From Echiichthys vipera (taxonomy: Eukaryota; Chordata; Actinopteri; Perciformes; Trachinidae), in contig OY829645.1 of the NCBI GenBank assembly GCA_963691815.1, forward strand, positions 620,001-684,000: a stretch of 64,000 nucleotides of DNA. The letters are read 5' to 3'. The notes beneath the pieces were generated by a model. That model searched no databases, was not told the DNA's origin, and saw nothing but the letters and a program-made list of their open reading frames with translations. Made by a program: the position numbers and the translations under genes. This document shows, piece by piece, positions 54,201 to 57,961 of this stretch (within the stretch, counting starts at the first letter, position 1; each line of letters starts with the position of its first letter).

Positions 54201-54207
54201 CAAGTAG
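12232..54207 (+). CDS. CD300/pIgR-like inhibitory Ig receptor, 8 exons
   Basis: Probably a leukocyte surface receptor that binds an unknown ligand and signals inhibition through SH2 phosphatases. Exons: 12232-12280, 13880-14164, 16676-17608, 18371-18434, 18577-18671, 46324-46458, 47787-47824, 54028-54207. Their phases (1,1,1,2,1,1,0) join without a stop into 592 aa. Domains: signal peptide 1-16, Ig domains about 20-110, 112-217, 218-325 and 326-422, a poly-Pro stalk 424-434, TM 450-472, and a 120-aa tail. Domains 2-4 have KRWC, KYWLC and PYWC motifs as in CD300/pIgR V domains. The tail has Y500 in YAN, an ITSM-like TDYTRI (552-557) and an ITIM VTYTDV (584-589). Intron 5 is 27.65 kb of transposons. 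The exon model is inferred from splice sites; a pseudogene or alternative forms remain possible. Confidence 0.8.
12281..13090 (+). other. Receptor intron 1, first part
   Basis: AT-rich intron without a gene. A short CACACA/TGCACA-rich tract lies near 12715-12770. Confidence 0.6.
13090..13350 (+). repeat. Fish dispersed SINE/MITE-like repeat
   Basis: Ordered blocks GAGGCTCAGGGGTAGCG, AAGACACTGAACCCAAGATTG, GTGAAAAGCGCCTTGAC and CAGAAGACTAGAGGGTGCTATATAAGT, ending CATTTACCATTTACCATTTG. This is a very common teleost repeat. It lies in receptor intron 1. Confidence 0.65.
13880..14164 (+). CDS. Receptor exon 2: first Ig-like domain
   Basis: Acceptor CATTCCAG, 285 bp, phase 1 on both sides. The frame starts GTRGLELTINVRKNASVTLIC and ends GLYACSTSF...RLNVFEG. 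The first Cys strand and the GLYAC strand give the usual Ig disulfide. Five further Cys residues, near CYCPSYPQKCHLC and in CSS, are unusual for a V domain. There are two possible N-glycosylation sites (NAS, NYS). Donor GAAG|GTAAGT. Confidence 0.8.
14165..15426 (+). other. Receptor intron 2, first part
   Basis: Non-coding. Positions 14345-14640 contain a CATAGACTGTATAAA tract and a CGTCGTCGCCATCTT tract typical of fish dispersed repeats, without recognisable ends. The rest is AT-rich. Confidence 0.5.
15427..16594 (+). mobile_element. Harbinger element, copy 1
   Basis: TIRs are GGCCCTCATTTATCAA at 15427 and its complement ending at 16594, flanked by the 3-bp target duplication ATT (15424-15426, 16595-16597). 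The interior carries remnants of a DDE nuclease: IDCTHVHLKAP then RKNYHSINIQVICDA near 15720-15830, and LGDKGYPLTEYL then TRVTVERCFG near 16080-16210. Frameshifts and a missing centre make it inactive. A near-identical copy is at 36409-37601 in the same orientation. The right end lies only about 80 bp before receptor exon 3, so an open frame runs from the transposon into that exon by chance. Confidence 0.88.
16676..17608 (+). CDS. Receptor exon 3: three Ig-like domains in one exon
   Basis: The acceptor is TTTGTATTTTGTCAG and the donor ATTG|GTATGTG. The exon is 933 bp and phase 1 on both sides. Domain 2 has VISC, KRWCHL and NDTGFYRC. Domain 3 has IICQY, KYWLCDDSEC and SFRC. Domain 4 has LICLKS, PYWCRVSPFHC and TTYRC. 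The tryptophan-cysteine pair with a second Cys nearby resembles the extra disulfide of CD300 and polymeric Ig receptor V domains. There are several N-glycosylation sites, including NET, NES, NDT and NHT. One exon per Ig domain is usual in these families, so three in one exon is odd. Domain 4 has a Tyr-rich loop with five Tyr in a row. Confidence 0.85.
17609..18370 (+). other. Receptor intron 3
   Basis: AT-rich, with a (TA)n run near 17681-17697 and a small MITE at 18022-18197. No gene was seen in the rest. Confidence 0.7.
18022..18197. mobile_element. Small MITE with inverted repeats
   Basis: Arms 18041-18074 and 18146-18179 are reverse complements with about three mismatches, containing CCTTTCAAAATA and CGGGTCCAA. 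The outer block GGCTGTTAAG / CTTAACAGCC extends the pair to 18022 and 18196. Length is about 176 bp, non-coding, in receptor intron 3. Confidence 0.7.
18371..18434 (+). CDS. Receptor exon 4: poly-proline stalk
   Basis: Acceptor TTCTATTTTACAG. The exon reads Ala, then 11 Pro coded by ten CCT repeats and CCA, then AVTPGNPIS, and ends in phase 2 at TCAAG|GTTGTA. The donor is weak, so exon skipping or a different donor is possible. The in-frame trinucleotide repeat is likely to vary in length between alleles and would change stalk length only. Confidence 0.65.
18577..18671 (+). CDS. Receptor exon 5: transmembrane helix
   Basis: Acceptor TTCCTGTCTTCTAG. The frame gives RSNEQH, then a hydrophobic segment of about 23 residues (450-472; Ile, Leu, Val and Thr rich, no charged residue), then the stop-transfer KYK. 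Donor AAGG|GTAAGT in phase 1. The helix lacks a Lys or Arg for adaptor pairing, which fits a receptor that signals through its own tail. Confidence 0.8.
18672..18916 (+). other. Start of the 27.65-kb receptor intron 5
   Basis: Donor GTAAGTACT, then AT-rich DNA with a (AT)n run near 18772-18786. The intron runs to 46323. Confidence 0.7.
18917..20535 (-). mobile_element. L2-like LINE, long RT frame, minus strand
   Basis: Read from 20535 down. A nearly complete open reverse transcriptase frame (to 19222) has PVPKKPG, DYRPVALTS, QFAYRANRSVDDA, the FVDFSSAFNT palm, GSPQGCVLSPLLF, the catalytic KFADDTTLIG, and the C-terminal LWNSA block. It is 5'-truncated, so the endonuclease is missing. The 3' UTR runs to a CAGAATCAGAATCAG tail at 18917-18945, the ATTCTG-type terminal repeat of fish L2-like elements. 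The RT frame has no internal stop, so insertion is fairly recent. It is antisense to the receptor gene. Confidence 0.88.
19222..20530 (-). CDS. Reverse transcriptase of truncated LINE
   Basis: About 435 codons of uninterrupted reverse transcriptase, covering the fingers, palm and thumb and the C-terminal region of a jockey-superfamily LINE protein. FADD is intact. The open frame runs past the element's 5' end into flanking repeat and so begins with about 20 foreign residues. Without the endonuclease it cannot insert by itself. Confidence 0.85.
20540..20945 (+). mobile_element. DNA-transposon fragment, copy B
   Basis: Reverse complement of the fragment at 9395-9760. Both carry ACACCTACAGTATCACTGTAACA, a short reading frame with AEFLRFCGFTSSGQIEKLN, and the ATGCAGATGTTATA tract. 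The copies are 11 kb apart in opposite orientation. A LINE truncates this copy at its left side. Confidence 0.5.
21280..24361 (+). mobile_element. Degenerate L2-like LINE, plus strand
   Basis: The order is as in a complete LINE. An apurinic-type endonuclease N-terminus (NVRSLYNKMDEL, ETWLH) is at 21472-21700 and its later part (LGDFNHVTFD in another frame) near 21900-22050. The linker with NNMRYVWRGMRTITGFQ is near 22510. RT blocks DYRPVALTS (23060), FFDFASAFNT (23265), GAPQGNVLSPFLF (23440) and a FSDNS replacement of FADD (23535) follow. It ends with (ATTCTG)n at 24343-24361. Frameshifts and stops are spread throughout, so it is dead. It points away from the minus-strand LINE at 18.9-20.5 kb. 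Confidence 0.85.
24362..24450 (+). other. Diverged copy of the 8.7-kb membrane-protein exon end
   Basis: TTTCCTGTGGAGTGAACATG followed by AAGAAATACGGACAG matches the minus-strand sequence at 8740-8830 (there CTGTGGAGTTAACATGCAGAAATACGGACAG). It starts exactly where the LINE tail ends, so the LINE probably inserted into this sequence. The frame here is partly disrupted. Confidence 0.5.
24450..26440. other. No gene seen; dispersed repeat traces
   Basis: Non-coding. Positions 24585-24720 carry an AAGTAAAGTA / TACTTCTACTCCACTGCATTTAT repeat common in fish, related in style to 54840-55110. A (TAA)n run is near 25478-25495. No coding frame with recognisable features. Confidence 0.45.
26483..27300 (-). 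pseudogene. Retroviral env transmembrane subunit relic
   Basis: The longest env piece is open for 226 codons (27163-26483). It starts in a Cys-rich, N-glycosylated part, carries a Cys-X8-Cys loop in place of a CX6CC motif, then an amphipathic stretch, a Trp-rich membrane-proximal turn and a hydrophobic anchor of about 22 residues, and ends with a short basic tail. Upstream, the same frame extends to about 27300 across one stop codon. The normal role of this subunit is membrane fusion. Separated from its surface subunit by stops, it is not a working envelope here. Confidence 0.65.
27341..27434 (-). other. Small ORF ending at a splice-donor consensus
   Basis: On the minus strand, ATG at 27434 opens 31 codons beginning MSVKPGEF that run into ACG|GTAAGTC at 27341 in phase 1. 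It sits where the env frame is interrupted, just after an (ATT)n run. It looks like a small spliced exon, viral accessory or captured, but no partner exon was identified. Confidence 0.3.
27494..28625 (-). pseudogene. Retroviral env leader and surface subunit relic
   Basis: From ATG at 28625, a Pro/Arg-rich cytoplasmic start is followed by a basic patch and one hydrophobic segment (about residues 45-65), a long leader-anchor as seen in several complex retroviruses. Glycosylation-rich surface sequence continues in other frames (28337-28011, 28014-27550, 27712-27494). At least two frameshifts break it. It is placed before the fusion subunit in the same orientation. Confidence 0.6.
28729..29298 (-). 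pseudogene. Unassigned retroviral accessory-like ORF
   Basis: Minus-strand ATG at 29298 gives about 29 codons to a stop. The same frame is later open again for 120 codons (29091-28729). Composition is that of a real globular protein, with scattered Cys and Trp. It lies between the protease relic and env, where pol should be. I do not recognise it. Confidence 0.4.
29777..30082 (-). pseudogene. Small basic ORF with C-terminal membrane segment
   Basis: A 101-codon minus-strand frame. It is Lys/Arg/Ser-rich for the first 65 residues, then has a hydrophobic segment of about 20 residues (Leu/Ile/Val) ending in a Cys pair. Its start overlaps the protease relic in a different frame. It may be a small viral membrane protein or a chance frame. 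Confidence 0.35.
29982..30290 (-). pseudogene. Retroviral aspartic protease relic
   Basis: A minus-strand frame carries the GAD-I-S-V-V core of a retropepsin flap-strand region near 30136-30098. The catalytic Asp-Thr/Ser-Gly is changed: the Asp position reads Ser. A stop interrupts the frame near 30250. The region before it (30560-30260) is acidic and may be the gag end. Confidence 0.5.
30700..31130 (-). pseudogene. Gag-like disordered region relic
   Basis: The 134-codon minus-strand frame is rich in Arg, Ser, Glu, Asp and Pro, with acidic Ser-Asp runs (DESDTESSDGGESD). That is compatible with a gag linker, but no capsid or zinc knuckle is seen. Assignment rests on position upstream of the protease relic. 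Confidence 0.35.
31136..31330 (-). mobile_element. L2-like LINE RT fragment
   Basis: The minus-strand frame reads PILQDKLNRMGVEPYLVDWV then LTDRPQYVRLKD and LLFTLYT, a piece of LINE reverse transcriptase. It stops sharply at about 31138, where the retroviral relic begins. Confidence 0.7.
31331..31625. other. No gene seen
   Basis: About 295 bp between two LINE fragments, AT-rich, without coding features. Confidence 0.4.
31626..32715 (-). pseudogene. Inverted LINE leader and endonuclease
   Basis: Read on the minus strand, a GC-rich leader (32715-32450) precedes LSLGMWNVTSLSGKEQELVREVERYQLDLVGL (32290-32200), the start of an apurinic-type endonuclease. Later endonuclease blocks (DERFAFLRLRV near 32060) follow. 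It is broken by frameshifts. Confidence 0.75.
32718..34470 (+). pseudogene. RTE-like LINE reverse transcriptase
   Basis: Blocks in order are the linker, KAPWIDEIRPEVLKALG (33080), PLFKKGD and ANYRGI (33220), EEEQCGFRPG (33345), MSPILFVIFMDRI (33600), LLFADDVVLMAS with intact FADD (33700), FKYLGIMFTSEG (33895), GHESRVMTERMRSR (34070) and RSQLRWFGHLVRMPPG (34230). Frameshifts near 33290, 33440, 33880 and 33990. The same family recurs at 42960-43045 and 60218-60765. Confidence 0.85.
34501..35280. other. No gene seen
   Basis: AT-rich spacer between two LINEs. The 60-codon frame at 34797-34979 has no recognisable features. Confidence 0.45.
36409..37601 (+). mobile_element. Harbinger element, copy 2
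   Basis: Same TIRs (GGCCCTCATTTATCAA and complement) and the same decayed DDE-nuclease blocks as copy 1 at 15427-16594, including LGDKGYPLTEYL and TRVTVERCF near 37080-37210. It is inserted in the endonuclease region of the LINE, whose frame resumes after it. The flanking triplets AGT and AAT do not match exactly, so the target duplication has mutated or is absent. It has a small internal duplication (GCAGCAAGGCGCACT, near 36955-36985) that copy 1 lacks. Confidence 0.88.
38863..39627 (+). mobile_element. hAT (Charlie-like) non-autonomous insertion
   Basis: Starts CAGTGTTGGCCCGCGGGCC and ends in the complement of CAGGGATGTCAAAGTCAAAT, the typical Charlie-like hAT ends. The interior keeps a short decayed frame with KWKVDDENRVF and MFTEVKGKAVCL, as in the start of GTF2IRD2-type hAT proteins, with an in-frame stop. 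It splits the LINE between GVPQGSV and the next RT block. It also holds a C run of about 19 at 39099-39117. A clean 8-bp target duplication is not visible. Confidence 0.7.
40420..40510 (+). repeat. (GT)n / (TATG)n microsatellite
   Basis: Interrupted GT and ATGT runs, the longest pure GT stretch near 40466-40488, in the 3' UTR of the LINE. Open frames made of Cys-Val repeats over it are by-products. Confidence 0.8.
41491..41859 (-). pseudogene. Gamma-type env fusion-subunit ectodomain, stop before anchor
   Basis: The 122-codon frame has a heptad-like stretch, a segment at the position of the retroviral immunosuppressive domain, then C-X6-CC (residues 78-86), the disulfide motif of gammaretrovirus-like envelopes. 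A TAA at 41491-41493 ends the frame. Directly after it, still in frame, come about 22 hydrophobic residues and a basic tail to about 41375. The stop therefore falls exactly between ectodomain and anchor. Upstream, the surface subunit is broken. Confidence 0.7.
42354..42578 (-). pseudogene. Env surface-subunit fragment
   Basis: A 74-codon minus-strand frame with normal globular composition and Cys, located upstream of the fusion subunit in reading order. It is assigned to env by position only. Confidence 0.4.
42955..43045 (+). mobile_element. Small RTE-like LINE fragment
   Basis: TTCACCAATCCTGTTTGTGA then TTCCAGGGACAGGATATAGAGGCGTAGTCGTGGTGGGGAG matches the sequence at 33603-33665 of the twin-primed LINE. 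About 90 bp. Confidence 0.75.
43046..43535. other. No gene seen
   Basis: AT-rich, with a (ATTTT)n run near 43338-43370. No coding frame with recognisable features. Confidence 0.45.
44389..44428. repeat. Perfect 17-bp inverted repeat
   Basis: Arms 44389-44405 and 44412-44428 (GCAACATGAGACTTTCT and complement) are exact, with the 6-base loop TTACGG. It lies inside the LINE fragment and is probably a local template-switch product. Confidence 0.85.
44560..44652 (+). repeat. SINE-like tail with (AATTG)n
   Basis: GTAAAGTGTCCTGAGATAAC then TTGGCACTATAAATAAAATTG followed by AATTG repeats. This is the usual 3' part of a common fish SINE-type repeat. It is inserted in the LINE region. Confidence 0.65.
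44870..45700. other. No gene seen
   Basis: Non-coding. Positions 45117-45330 have a GCATACGCGTTTG / CGCATTTATAAAG tract that may be an old DNA transposon, but no paired ends were recognised. Confidence 0.4.
45710..45923. mobile_element. hAT MITE with 8-bp target duplication
   Basis: Left end CCGGGGTGCCCAATTCCGGT and right end the complement of CAGGGGTTTCCAATCCTGCT. Both are followed inward by CCTGGAGGGCCACTGTCCTGCATGTTTTA or its complement. The flanks GAGTAGGG (45702-45709) and GAGTAGGA (45924-45931) form an 8-bp duplication with one change, diagnostic of hAT. Length 214 bp, non-coding. Confidence 0.88.
45932..46323 (+). other. End of receptor intron 5
   Basis: No gene seen. The acceptor AGTTTTATGTTTTAG ends at 46323. 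Confidence 0.6.
46324..46458 (+). CDS. Receptor exon 6: proximal cytoplasmic tail
   Basis: 135 bp, phase 1 on both sides, donor GAAG|GTATGAA. The frame starts GPKLRERLFARR, a basic juxtamembrane stretch, then SAVDVHANMYANSVAHYY. Y500-A-N is a YxN motif of the Grb2-SH2 type, and a Tyr pair follows at 507-508. It links in frame to the TM exon 27.65 kb upstream. Confidence 0.7.
46817..47300. mobile_element. Long inverted-repeat (foldback) element
   Basis: The outer arms are ACTATTAACGG near 46817 and its complement ending at 47300. Further matching blocks are GTCGCTAAC / GTTAGCGAC, GCGGCTAACA / TGTTAGCCGC, GCAGTAGCACGATAAGAGT and its complement near 47145, and AAAGCACCAA / TTGGTGCTTCG. Arms of about 150-190 bp flank a central spacer. 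Non-coding. It lies in receptor intron 6, about 360 bp after exon 6. Confidence 0.75.
47301..47786 (+). other. Receptor intron 6, last part
   Basis: AT-rich, no gene seen. The acceptor TTTTCTGTCTTTACAG ends at 47786. Confidence 0.6.
47787..47824 (+). CDS. Receptor exon 7: short acidic tail exon
   Basis: 38 bp, phase 1 in and 0 out: GDDKETSSSSDDE, then donor GAG|GTGAGTC. The Ser/Asp-rich run is a likely CK2-type phosphorylation stretch. Exons this short are common in receptor tails. It keeps the frame to exon 8. Confidence 0.65.
47825..48345 (+). other. Receptor intron 7, first part
   Basis: AT-rich, no gene seen before the LTR at 48346. Confidence 0.5.
48346..48914 (+). repeat. LTR of gypsy element 1, with duplicated U3
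   Basis: Starts TGTCACAG and ends CGTTACA. Two head-to-tail copies of about 105-112 bp (48346-48457, 48458-48562) fill U3, each with TGCTCGGCTCCT, GCCACACCCCTGAT and CACCTGCTCACCATCTCCAA. TATATATA at 48561 and AATAAA at 48835 mark promoter and poly(A) signal. Confidence 0.85.
48346..50385 (+). mobile_element. Ty3/gypsy element 1, internally deleted
   Basis: A 5' LTR (48346-48914) is followed by gag, whose expected start codon near 48929 appears to read ATT. A CCHC zinc knuckle (LCLYCGAAGHYVSNCPAK, about 49690-49740) and an aspartic protease (FTDSGVD, then LILGYPWLRLHNPHIDW) follow, the latter open at 49759-50185. From there the sequence jumps to a chromodomain-like end (VYAVRRLIRSRRRGRGLQYLVD, about 50222-50290). 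Reverse transcriptase, RNase H and integrase core are gone. It is a chromovirus-type element, in sense orientation in receptor intron 7. Confidence 0.85.
50386..52869 (+). mobile_element. Ty3/gypsy element 2, internally deleted
   Basis: A 5' LTR lacking its start (50386-50689) and a full 3' LTR (52432-52869, TGTCAGGATT to CATTCATGACA) flank gag (ATG at 50710), a broken zinc knuckle with a stop (about 51290), a protease (LIDSGAD, 51369-51611) and the first half of the reverse transcriptase (KLNLRNAYHLVRVKEGDEWK and VMPFGLTNAPAVFQ, 52200-52417). The sequence then jumps straight to the 3' LTR. The rest of pol is deleted. Its left LTR is fused to the chromodomain end of element 1. Confidence 0.87.
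50710..51294 (+). pseudogene. Gag of gypsy element 2
   Basis: MDPADKEIDPPGFSEG begins a 195-codon frame. The capsid-like core (ASERYNGKLEECKIFLFQCSLVFGQ) is followed by an internal deletion near 51130. It ends at a stop inside the CX2C of the zinc knuckle. Confidence 0.8.
52870..53260. repeat. Fish dispersed SINE-like repeat
   Basis: Blocks CACAAGAAGAAGAAGAATCCCGCACGGGGAAATTGAA, CACACACTGGCCC, GCAGTTGGGGGTTAGGTGCC and TTGCTCAACAGCACCTCGGCAGTG form a repeat widespread in teleosts. It ends near CACCAGTCGCCGC at 53230. Confidence 0.6.
53261..54027 (+). other. Receptor intron 7, last part
   Basis: No gene seen. The acceptor TCACGTTGTTCCCTAG ends at 54027. Confidence 0.6.
54028..54207 (+). CDS. 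Receptor exon 8: ITSM/ITIM tail and stop
   Basis: 59 codons and TAG at 54205-54207, entered in phase 0. Features: EGETDYTRIAS (Y554, TxYxxI, ITSM-like), an acidic DDDDEDE run, then VTYTDVIIK at the very end (Y586, VxYxxV, ITIM). The spacing of 32 residues between the two tyrosines is typical of paired ITIM/ITSM tails that recruit SHP phosphatases. This is the strongest functional clue for the gene. Confidence 0.82.
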   Translation, partial: FEELPVRPKTSSSAMEGETDYTRIASGEEVLFPGRLGCSKKKEDDDDEDEVTYTDVIIK

Positions 54208-55520
54208 CTACATCAGGAATTGAACTGTGGGGTCAGATAAGCTCTAGTACAAGTAGAGCAGGCCTGACTGTTTTTGATGTGGATACACTCAATTCTGTTT
54301 CCCTCGAAACTTGAGTGACCATCTTTTCAACTATTTTTTTTTACGATTCTTAGCAATTTTACTAGCTAACATTAGCAGCATGAAGCATTTATTTTTTATT
54401 TTACGCAACAAAGCAAACATCAGCTTGCATGAAAAGCATGACCTTTTCAGTCATAATCTCAAAACAGAATTAAAAAGAGGAATTGTAGAGGAAGTATTGA
54501 GTTTACTGACCTCAATAAGTAAATTTAACTTAAGATGTAACTTCCAGGTCTGAAGTGAAGTGCCTTACACCTACATTTCTTCTAATGTCAAGCAGGGGGT
54601 GACTCTACTTGCTCCAAAAAGTGAGTTTTTATGGAAGTCAATAGGAAAATGAGCCTACTTCTCACAGGAATTTATTACCTGTCTTTCCCAATATATTTTA
54701 TAGTCTTAGTCATTAAGTTTTTTTTTTCAAGTTAAGTATTTTTCAATACAATATGAAATATAAATTATGGTCCCTTTTAGAGAAAAAAGATGATAAACTT
54801 TAATTTAGTTCCAGAGTGTCAAAAGTATTCAAATTCATTACTCAAGTAGGAGTATAGATACTAGGAATTCTGTAGAAGTAGAAGTATCAACTCAAGCTTT
54901 TTACTCAAGTAAAAGTAATAATAAATAATAATAATAAAGTACTGGTTTCAAAACAATTTAAAGTATAAAACTAAAAGTAATGTAAGGGGGGAAACAGAAG
55001 AGTAGAAAGTACAGATAATTGCTTGAAAATGTAACAAGAAGTAAAAAGACATCTGAATAATAATTACTAGAAGTATAGATAACCAAAATTTCTACTTAAG
55101 TAAGGTGTTAAGTTCATTGTAACATTGTGAATGACAGAAATGTTTTGATCAGCATTAGGTTGTACCATGCCAACAATGTGAGCTAGCTAGCACTAGCGTT
55201 AGCTTGTAACATATGATTAGTTAGCCATTTTCAACTGGCTCTGTGCCGCTGCAGCAAACGCCGCCAGCAACTGGAGTGCCTAACCCGCTCAACTGCTTAC
55301 CTACTCACTTGCCAGCAATAAAAAAAAAAATTAAATTAAACTACCATAAATAACAGTCTGTGCACCTCTGAATGGCTGTGAAAAGTATCACTTGGCATGC
55401 CTATAAGAGAACACTTAAAAAAAGTCTCTTGCACACTCATTGCTAGTGTTGATTAACCTACCATGTGCCAATGGTGACACCAGTGCCTAACATTGCTGAC
55501 CCCTTGTCTATGCTAATAGA
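54208..55520. other. Receptor 3' UTR and repeat traces
   Basis: 3' UTR, then AT-rich DNA. ATTAAA at 54469-54474 is the first poly(A)-type signal, about 260 bp after the stop. Positions 54840-55110 carry the fish TACTCAAGTA / AAGTAAAAGTAATAAT dispersed repeat. No gene seen. Confidence 0.5.
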
Positions 55521-55524
55521 GCCA

Positions 55525-55790
55525 TAAATGTGAATAAAACCAAGGACATGTGCATTGATATTAGACTTCACCACCCACCTTCTCTAAACACAACAATTGT
55601 TGAGTTTAACAAGAATTTGGGCATCATAATTGATGGTAAGATGGCCTCTGCGAGGAACACAGATATGATGGGTAGGAATATTCAACAGCGTCTTTTTGTC
55701 TGAGCAAGCTAGTCAAGTTCCAGGTTGATAGATCCCTGATGGCATTGATTTATCAAGTCAGTCTTTACTTTTATTTAATTTTCTGTTTCT
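55525..55790 (+). mobile_element. Old LINE RT thumb fragment
   Basis: A plus-strand frame near 55530-55690 reads NKTKDMCIDIRLHHPPS then FNKNLGIIIDGKMA, matching the thumb region of LINE reverse transcriptases (KTKEMVIDF ... FKFLGTIIDDKL). Heavily decayed. Confidence 0.6.
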
Positions 55791-56100
55791 GTTTTATTTC
55801 CTGTCAGCTGGATGTTGACAGGAAATGGGAAAGAGAGAGAGGTGACATGCAACAAAGAGCCGCAGGTCAAGCGCTTTGTATAAGGGGCACCTGCTCCTGC
55901 CACTGAGTCCCCATACCCCCCGTACAGTGTCGAGCAGTGAAAAGGCAGAGTCTATGAAAGAGAATTTATATCAGTTGTCTGTCATATTTGCTGGTATGCA
56001 ACCCCTTAACGTCAGATAGAAAAACAGAGATACTACCTATATAAGCATAAATACATTTATTAATCATCTTAATTATTAATTGGGCTAATTCATTTTTTCT
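55791..56100. other. No gene seen
   Basis: Non-coding spacer with GAGAGAGAGG and GTACAGTGTCGAGC tracts; probably the edge of a repeat. Confidence 0.35.
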
Positions 56101-57955
56101 CGTTGAAAACGGTGTAATACCTGTAAGAGACGCTAGTCTCTGTCATTTAGATGTAAGCACAAGTGATAGGACTTGCTGGGCATTTCAGCCTGCCGCACCT
56201 CCGACGGTGCCATGCTGCCGGCTGCAGGGTCATCAGCCGGGAGCCACCCTTCGCAGATGTTTCGCTCCTTTAATCTTATGGAGCAGCGAACAGGGACGTC
56301 TCCCTGCCACCCCCTGCAGCCAGCGGAAAGATCCTTGTTCACCCTACACTCTGTCCCCTATGTTATTGCTGTTGTGGTTATGGAATGAAACCCAAGGGAC
56401 TATGCATGGCAGGGACGTCCATCTCCCTGAGTCAGACGTGGGCTGACCGCATACCGCAGCATCTCAGGGTGATGGAATGTAGCAGCAGAAAAGCTTCCCT
56501 ACTGCCCCCTGTCTAAGCTCCCTGTTTTCCCCACGCCTTATCATTCCTCCTGAGCCACAACCAGAAACTCCCTTTTTCTGCCTCCTCTGCCAGGACTTTG
56601 AGGGCAGTCTTCAGCTTGGAGCCTTTGATCCCAAGGGACTTTAGTAGCCGCTGGGTGGATGCTCCAGTGTAGCCTCTACACCCGACTTCCACTGGGTATA
56701 TGAAGGCTCTCCACCCTGCTTGTGAGCACTCACTTGCCAGCTCAGAGTATTTGTCCCTCTTTCTCTCAAAGGCAGCCTCCATTCCCTCCTCCCAAGGAAC
56801 CATCAGCTCTACCATGATGACTGTCTTGGTAGAGGTGGACCACAGCACAATGTCTGGACGTAGAGAGGTTGTGGTGATCTCTTGCGGGAACTTCAACTGC
56901 CGGTCCAGATCAGCCCTCATGTTCCACTCGCTTCCAGCTGACAGGAGGGACTGTGGGTTCTTAGTGATGCTCTGTGGCTTGCCCCCTTGCTTGACAAACT
57001 GGATCGACCGTTCTGCTGTTCTTGAGCTGGCGCCATTCGCTTCCATTCTGCGTACTTCCAGGATTTCTGCTAGTTTCCACAGAACGCGGTCGTGGCGCCA
57101 TCCATATCGGCCCTGTGTCAAAGCCACTTTACAGCCAGAAAGAATGTGCTGCAAACTTGCGTTCTGGGAGTCACAGAGGTTGCAGGTCGCCTCTGACCCG
57201 TACCACACATGCAGATTCCAGGGACTGGGAAGGGTGTCATATGTGGCCCTGATGAGGAAACTCAGCCTTGCTTGGGGCATTCTCCACATATTTTCCCCAT
57301 GTAATGACCCTGTTGACTACGGCCTCCCAATTGGTCCATCTCCCTTGTTGCTGTTGGGCCACAGCCTTGATCACATAGCTCTCCTCTTCCATCTTCACCA
57401 CTTCTGAGACCACAAGGTCTTTCCTCTCCTTCTTTGAGGCTTTAGACCACACTGTGGGTGCTGTTCACTATCCAAAACCAGCCCTGCCAGACTGCACTTG
57501 TCCTACCATCTCCTGATGTTTCAGTCGGATGATGGCTGTCTGACAAGCATTCCATTTACGTCCTTTATGAACTTGGGCCTTGGTGTTACGGACTGATGGA
57601 TCAGGTGAGTCTCTCAGCTCGAACACAAGCCTCACCTTCTCCTGTTTGTAGCCCAAGCTAATGGATTTCAGTGGCAGCTTCAGGGCGGTTCTTCCAAACA
57701 GAGCTGTGTTGGAAAGACATCTGGGAAGGCCCAGCCATTTACGGTTGTAATTGTTGGCTTTTGAATCCATCTTGAGGACAGTTGTGGAGGTGATATCACA
57801 CAATTTCAGGGGCCAAATCAGACGATGGAACAGGGTGAACTGGTAACACCAGACCTTGAATTTCCCTGGGAGATAGCTTTGGTCGATTTTGTTCAGGCCA
57901 TCCAAGAGCTGAGATGTGACTGAGCCAGCCATGTGCTTGTCAGACAGGTCGGCAG
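56101..57955 (-). mobile_element. HERO/R2-like LINE with REL endonuclease, 3' part
   Basis: Minus strand from 57955 down: RT-C-terminal region (57932-57468), a linker (57452-57237), then a 258-codon frame (57289-56513) with a CCHC motif (CNLCDSQNASLQHILSGC). The restriction-enzyme-like core RPDIVLW ... VELMVPWEE follows, then a Lys/Tyr helix. This C-terminal endonuclease marks the early-branching R2/NeSL/HERO group, unlike the apurinic type of the other LINEs here. A GC-richer 3' UTR follows to about 56101. Two frameshifts break it, and the RT core is cut off by a hAT element at about 57960. Confidence 0.8.
56513..57289 (-). pseudogene. REL endonuclease C-terminal domain
   Basis: Open for 258 codons. 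Zinc-binding CCHC at residues about 36-53, then the PD-(D/E)xK-like catalytic motif RPD (about 145) and E (about 158), followed by KRDKYSELA. In R2-type LINEs this domain nicks the target DNA. Motif residues are present, so decay is recent, but the rest of the protein is in other frames. Confidence 0.75.
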
Positions 57956-57961
57956 TATAAA

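Noticed and set aside
56173..56446. Overlapping ORFs on both strands
   Set aside because: They lie in the 3' UTR of the HERO-like LINE and show no domain features.
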